Positions 50,001 to 57,352 of a stretch of 64,000 nt of DNA are shown here, in pieces (the first letter of the stretch is position 1; every line of letters begins with the position of its first letter). Under the pieces are notes generated by a model that had not been told where the DNA came from, searched no databases, and saw only the letters and a program-made list of their open reading frames with translations. Made by a program: the position numbers and the translations under genes. Source of the DNA: Spirochaetales bacterium (GTDB lineage: Bacteria > Spirochaetota > Spirochaetia > UBA9216); contig JAEKNX010000008.1 in the NCBI GenBank assembly GCA_016839055.1, forward strand, positions 62,001 through 126,000, written 5' to 3'.

Positions 50001-50973
50001 TCTTTATGAAATATTCCTGCTCAGATGCGACCCGGTTAGGATAGCGCACCGCTCCGGTTTTAACCGGCCGTTCCGGAACGGTCAGTAACTGAGGCGCCTC
50101 TCCGGGCCCCTCTTCTATAAAAAAACCCCTCTCCCGGCGGTAACCGGAGAGATAAAAACGCCGCAGATAGACCGAATTCAGATAGCCTTGATTCCTGAGC
50201 AGCAGAACGAGGTCATTGTTCATCGAAATTTCACTCTCAAGTTTCACATAATCCGAGAAGTCGAACCGCAGCAGCGTAGGCTTCATCAGACCGCCCCCCT
50301 CTTTTGAGGCACCTTCAGAATATCTACCGAAAAAAAGAAAAAGAATCAGCAGAAGAACAGAGATTATAATCCCGGCAAAAAGAGCTATGCTCCGTCTTTG
50401 CCCAGGCATTTTCCCAAGGCAGGCCCCGCCGGTGATTAAAACAAAAAGCTCGAGGATCACAAACAGGAAACAAAACAGGGCAAAATAACCCGGATGGGGG
50501 AAAAGACTGATATCATAGCCGCCCTGCTTCCACAGGAGAAGTCCAAAAACAACAGCGTTTATCAGAACTTCAACTGAAGATGCTCCGGGCCTTCGAACAG
50601 CTATAAAATTCATCATTACAACTAATACAAGCGGCAGCAGCAGCGGAAAGAATCCGGAATCAAATAGAAAATACTGAAAATCGAGAAGCGGAAAATTCAT
50701 CGAGGATGAAAACAACCGGAACACAAGAAATGCCAGGCCGCGGACAAGCGCCGCCCCTCCTATTGCCGCGGCAGCGGCCCATATCATCTTGAGACCGCTT
50801 CGGGCAAGAATAAAACCTGCCGCGGCGGCCGCGGCAAAACCCACGGCCGCGTAGAGCATCGTAAATGTATCAGATAAGTATCTATAAATAATAAACAGGA
50901 TTACACCTTCGGCGGCCAGTCTCAGAAGGGAATGGACCGCCCCCACCCTAGGTGATAAACGCATTAGAAACAC
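47071..50973 (-). CDS. TgpA-like membrane transglutaminase fused to C-terminal TPR region
   Basis: N-terminal TMs; KKGYCSYFAFSMTLMCRSLGIPARVAAGF...DMAHAWVEVPFEGFGWVEFDPT; downstream TPR units. Confidence 0.9.
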   Translation of the reverse strand: MFLMRLSPRVGAVHSLLRLAAEGVILFIIYRYLSDTFTMLYAAVGFAAAAAAGFILARSGLKMIWAAAAAIGGAALVRGLAFLVFRLFSSSMNFPLLDFQYFLFDSGFFPLLLPLVLVVMMNFIAVRRPGASSVEVLINAVVFGLLLWKQGGYDISLFPHPGYFALFCFLFVILELFVLITGGACLGKMPGQRRSIALFAGIIISVLLLILFLFFGRYSEGASKEGGGLMKPTLLRFDFSDYVKLESEISMNNDLVLLLRNQGYLNSVYLRRFYLSGYRRERGFFIEEGPGEAPQLLTVPERPVKTGAVRYPNRVASEQEYFIKNFDPSALIAMNYPVEIVPLTNWNESSFIRNYRVISESVELPSWELSDAKMPKLAPDLYDYYTDYGEAGRLKTLAEEITLGLDNYYDKVIAIMFYLKDKYFYSLKPGVARDGNQLDYFLFESKKGYCSYFAFSMTLMCRSLGIPARVAAGFFIDPESGILGVYPVREDMAHAWVEVPFEGFGWVEFDPTSERVAPGEDLEFAPLDSSEYADLVEEIISNDYSIEPSAGDGGVLQENVSMMSRVKKAGEVILRNWYLILPAGYLLFLIIYHLSGWMTRPAVGSSGKIKKLYHRSLRLAAGFGFKRRKGESILEHGTRVDADFLRGMREIAECYLESVFSRDCSASLLERAEGAWKALRGNYSKLPPAKRLLIFIFPLAAFGFKPVLGRGAGLFLFVSILFFCGSIALEAETPEPDAAWYLEAASREQDSENHSEALRLLNEGIASFPENWELKKAAGDLYADRELYNLAVEQYGRALALNAEDCEVLYSKSVSEGLLNLDEDSISSLERLLELEPDNFEAIADLGWMYFKTYRLDEAEELLLDALGNFKNSPIFSMTLGTVYSGKYDYQNAEKYYLDSIEFALEKGWDYFASVSYYNLSLLEHGFYNYEKALDYTNKSIEAGERAPGYIARAELYLGRLDFDSAFTNYQQAYIMDSTPLALMGLADLYLNFGMLDNALAHIRNVQKRDDDSWMYYFGVDPGRHGMEVDRLLSEIYSGLAVREMKEPVFGFRRAAVLAASLKYRCLEWYHNRRYRRASFDVGLSNAEEGNSLDSAWAFYVANEDYPEPAVKYLSRAKEIEVAAAPSAKGAYLLEEGRLSGDILLLSEAVELLDPEWERRFTSEALTELALLYRKAGADAAARQASEALYRINPGVFIREGIEFPIAIDDGCGFFLRFALRRGGFDILPNNQDISYRYKLAAADNQEEVILYSVQDLETGEVLISVPVAGRLNSPQKASAFTAELKKRLFNITDDEVGPL

Positions 50974-51994
50974 CTCCTGAGGTTTTAAGCACGCGGCAGC
51001 TCTTTAATGCTTCATCACGGATAATGGCAGAGGTTTTCTCATCAATCACCCGCTGCTCTCCGGAGATTTCCCGGGAGAAGAATAAATCTCTTAGTTTCAA
51101 TCCAGTATCCCCGGACACGAGGCCTTCCGGAACAGGCATGGCCGCGGTGACGGACATACCCAAGGCATTCAGTCGGCGGCAGAGTGCAGCCGAGTTCTGC
51201 GAAAACGGCTGCGTAAGGAGCAGACAATTGTTTCCGCCCGGACTTCGGCCGAGGGGCCGGCCCTTTATATCCGCCGGCTGCCCGTCATCATCCCGCCAAA
51301 ACAAACCGGTAAGACAGCCTGAATCTGATACTTTTTTAAACGGCAAAGGAGGAACAGAAAGCTCGACGGTTATTCCAGCTGAGCTTAGTTTTTCAATTAT
51401 GCCGGAGAGGCGCGAGATTATGTAATCAAGATAAATACTGCTGTTTTTTTCACCAATGAAGGAGGAAGGATCGGAAAGATCCAGCATAATCATCAGCTTC
51501 GATTCGGGCAGAGGCTTTTCTTCTCCCACCCTGATAAAAAGCTCTCCGGAATGCGCAAACGCCTTCCAGTTTATCCGCCTTATATCATCACCCGGGTAGT
51601 ACTGCCGAATCTCAATCATCTCATCACTCCGTATCTTCCTGCTGCGCCTGCTGATCTCCTCCCCGCCTGGGGTGAGCGAATCAAGCTCCCTGCCGGATTC
51701 GGTCTTCTCAGGCAGTACGGATAGATGCTCTTCCTGTCCAGCCTGCAACTTCATGGCGAAAAAACCGGCAAAATCCTGCAGACAAAAAGCTGCACCGGGG
51801 CAAAAATAATCGCCCCGCCTTTCGGCATAAACAGAGATCGTCCCTTCACTTCTTCCGCCGCCGCCCCGAGAAAGGCTGCTGATGGTTCGGTCTTTCCAGA
51901 TGAAGTCCGCGCCTATTTCAATAATCACTCCGGGCAGATGAGCAAAGGGTTTTGAAATTTCATAATGAAGATTATGCCTGCTTCCCGCCTCCAC
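50948..51994 (-). CDS. DUF58 protein, N-terminally truncated in this assembly (coding signal extends to ATG 52203 across a T9 run)
   Basis: MIEIRQYYPGDDIRRINWKAFAHSGELFIR...LMIMLDLSDPSS; open TM-encoding frame to 52186 without a standard start. Confidence 0.88.
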   Translation of the reverse strand: MEAGSRHNLHYEISKPFAHLPGVIIEIGADFIWKDRTISSLSRGGGGRSEGTISVYAERRGDYFCPGAAFCLQDFAGFFAMKLQAGQEEHLSVLPEKTESGRELDSLTPGGEEISRRSRKIRSDEMIEIRQYYPGDDIRRINWKAFAHSGELFIRVGEEKPLPESKLMIMLDLSDPSSFIGEKNSSIYLDYIISRLSGIIEKLSSAGITVELSVPPLPFKKVSDSGCLTGLFWRDDDGQPADIKGRPLGRSPGGNNCLLLTQPFSQNSAALCRRLNALGMSVTAAMPVPEGLVSGDTGLKLRDLFFSREISGEQRVIDEKTSAIIRDEALKSCRVLKTSGGVSNAFIT

Positions 51995-52186
51995 TGCCTC
52001 TGGCGGAAGACGGAGCCTGATAGAGGCCCCTTTCCGTCTGATTATCAGAACCTGAAGAAGACAAACCGAGAAGTCATATAGAAACAGGGAAATAAATCCG
52101 GCGCCCCAGAACAGGGTTCCGAGCTCACTCCGGACTATTCCTGCAAATAGAAAAATTACGGAAACAAAAAAAAAGCAGCGCCGGTT

Positions 52187-53167
52187 TTAGTAATCGATTT
52201 CATCAAGGCTTTCAAGCATCAACTCCCTGATTATTTCGGAGCCCGGATTCCCCATATTATTAAGAATCAGCCGGTGCGAGAGAACCGGCCCAGACAGATC
52301 GAGCAGGTCCTGATCGATGACCCATCCGCGTCCACGCAGAAGAGCCAAAGCTCGGGCCGATTTCACCAGCATTAGCGGTCCGCGGGGCGAGATACCGACA
52401 TCTATGCCGTCCATCTTCCTGGTTGCCGCCGCAACCGAAATAACGGCTTTTATGAGTCTTTCATCACAATGAATCTGCTCAGCCGTCTCCCGTGCGCGCA
52501 GGATATCGGCGACCGAGCATACAGGCGACAGATGTGGAATGGTTTTAACCGATGGATCTTCGGTAACAATCAGATATTCGGCTTCCGCATCAGGGTAGCC
52601 GATCGATAACCGCATCAGAAAGCGATCAAGCTGAGCAATGGGGAGGGTATAGGTTCCTTCAATTTCCACAGGATTCTGAGTAGCGATGACGAAGAAAAAA
52701 TTACCGAGAGCATGCGACCTCCCTCCGATGGTAACCTGATTTTCAGCCATTACTTCCAGAAGTGCCGATTGCACCTTAGGAGTTGTTCTGTTTATTTCAT
52801 CAGCAAGGACAATAGAGGCAAAAATCGGCCCGGGCGCAAATTTAAAACCCCCGCTTTCCGGATGGTAGACATCAACCCCGGTAATATCATAGGGAAGGAG
52901 ATCCGGAGTAAACTGAATTCTACTGAAGCCATGCACATCATCCTCTTCAGTATCTATCAGCGCCGCGAGTGTCCTCGCCGCTGTTGTCTTTCCAAGACCG
53001 GGCATGTCCTCAAGCAGCACATGCCCGCCGGCGGCGATAGCCGTCACCAGGAGTTCCAGAAAATCCCGCTTTCCCTTGATAACACCGGAGACTGCGCAGA
53101 CAAGGTTCTGAAGCATCTTGGAGGCCGTTTCAATATCGGTTACAGTTTCAATTCTTTCATTAGCCAT
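52187..53167 (-). CDS. MoxR-family AAA+ ATPase
   Basis: GHVLLEDMPGLGKTTAARTLA; RIQFTPDLLPYDITG; FVIATQNPVEIEGTYTLPIAQLDRFLMR. Confidence 0.96.
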   Translation of the reverse strand: MANERIETVTDIETASKMLQNLVCAVSGVIKGKRDFLELLVTAIAAGGHVLLEDMPGLGKTTAARTLAALIDTEEDDVHGFSRIQFTPDLLPYDITGVDVYHPESGGFKFAPGPIFASIVLADEINRTTPKVQSALLEVMAENQVTIGGRSHALGNFFFVIATQNPVEIEGTYTLPIAQLDRFLMRLSIGYPDAEAEYLIVTEDPSVKTIPHLSPVCSVADILRARETAEQIHCDERLIKAVISVAAATRKMDGIDVGISPRGPLMLVKSARALALLRGRGWVIDQDLLDLSGPVLSHRLILNNMGNPGSEIIRELMLESLDEIDY

Positions 53168-53183
53168 TGCTGTGATTCTATCA
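53165..53183 (-). promoter_or_regulatory. Candidate leaderless extended -10 (TGATAGAAT-N7-ATG) of moxR
   Basis: -10 53180-53175, start 53167; no SD. Confidence 0.5.
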
Positions 53184-53203
53184 TAAATACCCCAGTCATG
53201 AAA

Positions 53204-54187
53204 CTAATTATCTGCGTCCGGATAACAAGCTGCTACTGTCTCTTTTAGGGCAGCCTCAAAATCATCCGGCTCTACTCCCAGCTCTTCCCGTGCAATAAGC
53301 GGATCAATAAAGGTATTCTTATAATAGATATCGGCCATCCGGACGTGATTTGCTCCAGACTCCAGGCCTGATGCAGCTTCCTTCCTGGACATTTTCCGGA
53401 AAATAATTTTAATCAGCCATTTAGGTACTATTGTGAGCTTCTTATCCTTGAGGTTCATAATATCGGCAAGTTTTCGATAAAGTTCGGTAAAAACCATGTT
53501 CACGCCACCCACCGGATACCTTTTTCCACCCTGACCCTTCTCAACAGCTCCTACTATTACCTGACCAACCTGCCGGGCTGTAACAGCAGCAGTACCGCCT
53601 CCCATACAGGCTATGGATTTCCTTTCCAGAAAACCGTCCAGCAGCACATCCTTCCATAGCGGAGTCCGGCCCGGGATACTGCCAAAGATGTAGGGCAGCT
53701 CAAGAATCATCACATCCATCTGCTCTCCACCGGCCTTGATTGCCTCTTCGGCCTGCATCACTCTTGAGCGGATGTAGGGATGATGCTTTGAAAGCTCATA
53801 CTCCGGCCAAATTCTGTCAAAGTAAGCAAAATATGAGTTGAGAACTACTCCACGGCTGCATCCGGCCATAGCTGCCAATTTAATTACCCTGCTGCAGCTG
53901 TCAACATTATGCTTTTTAAAAAAGTCCCAGGCAGGGGCTTCCGGAATAGTACGTTCGTCCCTTCCCGCAGCAAAGACAACAGCGTCAAAACCCTTAAAAA
54001 GATCAGAGATCTGCTGATCGGTCATATCGTTAATATCGCAAAGAGTACATTCCACCTGCTCAGGCAGAAGATCCGCGGCGGGTTTTGGAGGAAGCGAAAC
54101 AGTTGCCACCTGGTGTCCCCGCTGCAGAGCTATTTTTGTCGCGTGATATCCAAGAAATCCTGTTGCCCCAATTATAAAAATCTTCAT
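53204..54187 (-). CDS. NAD(P)-dependent epimerase/dehydratase (atypical SDR)
   Basis: MKIFIIGATGFLGYHATKIALQRGHQVATVS; SD AGGAG. Confidence 0.9.
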   Translation of the reverse strand: MKIFIIGATGFLGYHATKIALQRGHQVATVSLPPKPAADLLPEQVECTLCDINDMTDQQISDLFKGFDAVVFAAGRDERTIPEAPAWDFFKKHNVDSCSRVIKLAAMAGCSRGVVLNSYFAYFDRIWPEYELSKHHPYIRSRVMQAEEAIKAGGEQMDVMILELPYIFGSIPGRTPLWKDVLLDGFLERKSIACMGGGTAAVTARQVGQVIVGAVEKGQGGKRYPVGGVNMVFTELYRKLADIMNLKDKKLTIVPKWLIKIIFRKMSRKEAASGLESGANHVRMADIYYKNTFIDPLIAREELGVEPDDFEAALKETVAACYPDADN

Positions 54188-54207
54188 GTTTTTCTCCTGT
54201 TATCATT

Positions 54208-54227
54208 CTGTAGTCGCATAACTACAG
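54208..54227. promoter_or_regulatory. TetR-type operator CTGTAGT-CGCATA-ACTACAG (site 1)
   Basis: Perfect 7-6-7 inverted repeat in the divergent intergenic region. Confidence 0.75.
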
Positions 54228-54245
54228 TTGTCAAGGATTTTTTCA

Positions 54246-54280
54246 CTGACAGGCAGTCCATTTATGCTACAATGACCATA
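54246..54280 (+). promoter_or_regulatory. Candidate leaderless tetR promoter CTGACA-N16-TACAAT-N6-ATG
   Basis: -35 54246-54251, -10 54268-54273, ATG 54280. Confidence 0.55.
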
Positions 54281-54843
54281 TGCAGAATAAAATCATCGGA
54301 AGAGAAGCCGTAATGAGGGCAGTAATAGACGCAGCCTGCGACCTGTTCTCTGAAAAATCACCGAGCAGGGTAAGCATCCGCGAAATTGCCGAAAAGGCCG
54401 GAGTCAACCATGGACTAATTCACCGGCATTTCGGATCGAAGCGAAACCTCATTCAAGCCGTCCTTACGGATATTGACAAACAGATTAGAGATGCCTCCGG
54501 ATCAGGAAAGAGTTTTGAAGAAATATTCAGGCTTGCCTCCCGGGCCGCCCTCAACGATTCAAGAATCTGGAGAATTCCGGCACGGCTGATAATGGACGGA
54601 GACGCAGATCTCCTTCAGGAAAACCAGACATCATTCCTTCGTGAACTTAAGGATATGGCGGCAAAAGACTTCATAAAGGGCGGTTTTCAGGGACTCTCTA
54701 GCGATGACTCTATCTATCTCCTGATAGCCCTCGGCCTCGGCATGGAAATGTTCGGTGACTATATAAGCCGTTCCATGAAAATAGAGGCTCCGAGCATGAG
54801 TACTATCCTGCCCTTTATTTCAACAATAATTTCCGAACAGTAA
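54280..54843 (+). CDS. TetR-family transcriptional regulator
   Basis: AVIDAACDLFSEKSPSRVSIREIAEKAGVNHGLIHRHFGSKRNLI. Confidence 0.93.
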   Translation: MQNKIIGREAVMRAVIDAACDLFSEKSPSRVSIREIAEKAGVNHGLIHRHFGSKRNLIQAVLTDIDKQIRDASGSGKSFEEIFRLASRAALNDSRIWRIPARLIMDGDADLLQENQTSFLRELKDMAAKDFIKGGFQGLSSDDSIYLLIALGLGMEMFGDYISRSMKIEAPSMSTILPFISTIISEQ

Positions 54844-54878
54844 ACGGCCATTGACAGTATGAGTGTTCAGGGCTTAAA

Positions 54879-54898
54879 CTGTAGTCACGCAACTACGG
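54879..54898. promoter_or_regulatory. TetR-type operator CTGTAGT-CACGCA-ACTACGG (site 2)
   Basis: Near-identical to site 1; TTGACA at 54851-54856 upstream. Confidence 0.72.
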
Positions 54899-54931
54899 TT
54901 TACTGACAACTACAGAAACAAGGAGAAATTT

Positions 54932-56476
54932 GTGAAGAAAATTACTCTCTTCGGAGGATCCGGAACAATGGGGTTTGAGACCTTCAAACACCTGTGGAGG
55001 CGCCGTCAGGACTGCGAAATAACCCTGCTCCTTCGACCGTCGAAAAAGAACAGGAAATTATTCCGGCCCTATATAGGAAAATCAAAGAAGGACAGCCTCA
55101 GAATAATCTGGGGAGACGGGACAAATTATGAAGATGTTAAAACCGCCGTCAAGGGTACGGATTACGTTCTCGACGCTATGGCTTTTATTTCACCGCAGGC
55201 AGACTATTATCCTGAAAGAGCAAAGGCTGTAAATATCGACTGCATTTCAAATCTCATTAAAGCAATCGGAGAGGAACCCGACGGGAACTCGAGGATCAAA
55301 CTTGCATACACAGGAACTGTTGCGGAAACAGGGGACAGACTTCCGCCGATACACTGGGGGCGAACAGGAGACCCGCTCAAACCCTCTATTTTTGATTTTT
55401 ACGCAGTTACAAAAATCGCAGGAGAGAGACTTGTCCTGGAATCAGACATCAAACATTGGGCCAGCCTAAGACTCACCTATATTATGCCTGTCAGCTATAA
55501 AGGTCTCAGAGCTCTAACCGATCCGATTATGTTTCACATGCCGCTCAATTCCTGTATGGAAAATATTTCAAGCAGGGATGCAGGTCTTGGTATGGCGAAT
55601 GTAATTGATGTTCCGGATAATTCCGGGTTCTGGCGGAAGATCTACAATATGGGCGGAGGGCCCGGCATGCGAATAACCGCTCATGATTTTTCCAACAGGA
55701 TGGTGAAGCTCTTCGGCGGCTCAGGGCTGAAAGCCGTTTCTGATCGCAGATGGTTTGCGACAGGAAACTTCCACATGCAGTATTACGCGGATAGTTTTGA
55801 ATTAAACAAGTATCTGAATTACTGGCACGACTCGTTTGAAAGCTGGATCAATTTGATAAAAAAAGATATGCCGGGAGCCCTGAAAATAATCAGTAGAGTG
55901 GCAGGAGTCAGTAAAAACCTAAGCCGGAGAATTGATGCCGAAACACGTAAAAGCTATGAGGCTCTCGCAAAAAAACATAAAAACGGAACTTTTTTCTGGC
56001 GAAAAACAGGCAATACAAAACGTCTCGATGCTTTTTACGGAGGAAAGGACGCCTGGGACGCGCTTCCCGGCTGGGATGCGCCCTTACCCGAGATGCACCA
56101 GGGGGATAGTCCGTCAAACCTCCTTAATCATGGTTACGATGAGTCCAAGCCCTCTCTTGGAACCGACGATCTGCGGCAGGCTGCTGACTTCAGGGGAGGA
56201 CGTTGTTTAACGGAAAACTGGAGCGGGGACATGTTCGAAAAAATCGAGTGGAAGTGCGCATTCGGTCACACCTTCATGGCAAAACCCAATACAGTCCTCA
56301 AAGGCGGACACTGGTGCCCTGAATGCGAAGCTCCGGATTGGGATTTTAAAAAAATTGCCGGAAAAAATCCGTTTTTCAATCAGGTTATTGAGCCCTTCAT
56401 CGACGCGATTCCAGCTTACCCTATAAAAGAGTCGGATCTGAGCGATATCACCCCCGAGGAGACCGCTAAGAACTGA
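54932..56476 (+). CDS. Extended SDR-family NAD(P)-binding protein with C-terminal zinc-ribbon-like module
   Basis: MKKITLFGGSGTMGFETFKHLWRR; C-terminal WKCAFGHTFMAKPNTVLKGGHWCPEC; GTG start with SD AAGGAG. Confidence 0.88.
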   Translation: MKKITLFGGSGTMGFETFKHLWRRRQDCEITLLLRPSKKNRKLFRPYIGKSKKDSLRIIWGDGTNYEDVKTAVKGTDYVLDAMAFISPQADYYPERAKAVNIDCISNLIKAIGEEPDGNSRIKLAYTGTVAETGDRLPPIHWGRTGDPLKPSIFDFYAVTKIAGERLVLESDIKHWASLRLTYIMPVSYKGLRALTDPIMFHMPLNSCMENISSRDAGLGMANVIDVPDNSGFWRKIYNMGGGPGMRITAHDFSNRMVKLFGGSGLKAVSDRRWFATGNFHMQYYADSFELNKYLNYWHDSFESWINLIKKDMPGALKIISRVAGVSKNLSRRIDAETRKSYEALAKKHKNGTFFWRKTGNTKRLDAFYGGKDAWDALPGWDAPLPEMHQGDSPSNLLNHGYDESKPSLGTDDLRQAADFRGGRCLTENWSGDMFEKIEWKCAFGHTFMAKPNTVLKGGHWCPECEAPDWDFKKIAGKNPFFNQVIEPFIDAIPAYPIKESDLSDITPEETAKN

Positions 56477-57352
56477 TCAGCGAAAGTCTTCCATAACTTG
56501 CTTGGCCGACATACCGACAGACAGCCCGTGACGACTTTTACGGGCTGTCTCGGTAATGATCTCCAGCCTGTCCTCGAGTGTCGGTTTCATCACTTTGTAG
56601 AAAACCCCGGTATAAAGCGGATCTTTAGAATACGCCGGCACGAGGGCCTTCATCTTGTCATCCACAGGGAAGTCCGCCGGCAGTTCTTTTGTCTGCTCTC
56701 GGAGCTTATCCCAGGACAATGCCTGATAATTCACACAGGGCGAATGAATATAAACGATAGACATTCCGCGGTGTTTGATTGCCGCGGTAATTAGGGCAGT
56801 CATCTGCTTAACATCAAAACTATGGGCTCTTGCAATAAATGAAATTCCGTAGGTTATAAATATCGGTATGGGGTCCATCGGATCTTCAGAGACTCCATAA
56901 GGAGCAGTCTTGCTTTGATACCCGGTGGGAGTGGTTGGAGAGGTTTGCCCCTTTGTCAGCCCGTAAATATTGTTATCAAGCAGAAGGTAGGTGATATCCG
57001 GATTCTTTCTCGCGGCATGACTGATATGCCCGCCGCCTATACTTAGCCCGTCACCGTCCCCGCCGACGGCAAGAACAGTCAAATCCGGACGGGCGGCTTT
57101 CGCTCCGAGGGCAGTGGGAATAGCTCTACCGTGCGTGCCGTGAAGCGCATAGGTATTAAAGTAATGGCTGAATCTTCCGGAACAGCCTATTCCGGATACC
57201 ATGATTATTTCTTCGGGTTTGAGAGATAATGCCGAAAAAGATTTCTGAAGTGCGCTTAAAACAGCATAATCACCGCAACCCGGACACCAGATAGGCTTTA
57301 CAGCCTCTTTTCTATAAGCTTGTGGAGTTATCTTCATCATCAATCCTCGCAA
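56477..57352 (-). CDS. 2-oxoacid:ferredoxin oxidoreductase beta subunit (start may be 57337)
   Basis: KPIWCPGCGDYAVLSALQK; VGGDGDGLSIGGGHISHAARKNPDITYLLLDNNIYGLTKGQTSPTT. Confidence 0.95.
   Translation of the reverse strand: MRGLMMKITPQAYRKEAVKPIWCPGCGDYAVLSALQKSFSALSLKPEEIIMVSGIGCSGRFSHYFNTYALHGTHGRAIPTALGAKAARPDLTVLAVGGDGDGLSIGGGHISHAARKNPDITYLLLDNNIYGLTKGQTSPTTPTGYQSKTAPYGVSEDPMDPIPIFITYGISFIARAHSFDVKQMTALITAAIKHRGMSIVYIHSPCVNYQALSWDKLREQTKELPADFPVDDKMKALVPAYSKDPLYTGVFYKVMKPTLEDRLEIITETARKSRHGLSVGMSAKQVMEDFR

Noticed and set aside
50952-51425. 157-aa plus-strand ORF opposite DUF58
   Set aside because: Shadow ORF with no SD or recognisable motif
52712-53248. 178-aa plus-strand ORF opposite moxR
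   Set aside because: Antisense to a clear AAA+ ATPase; no coding features
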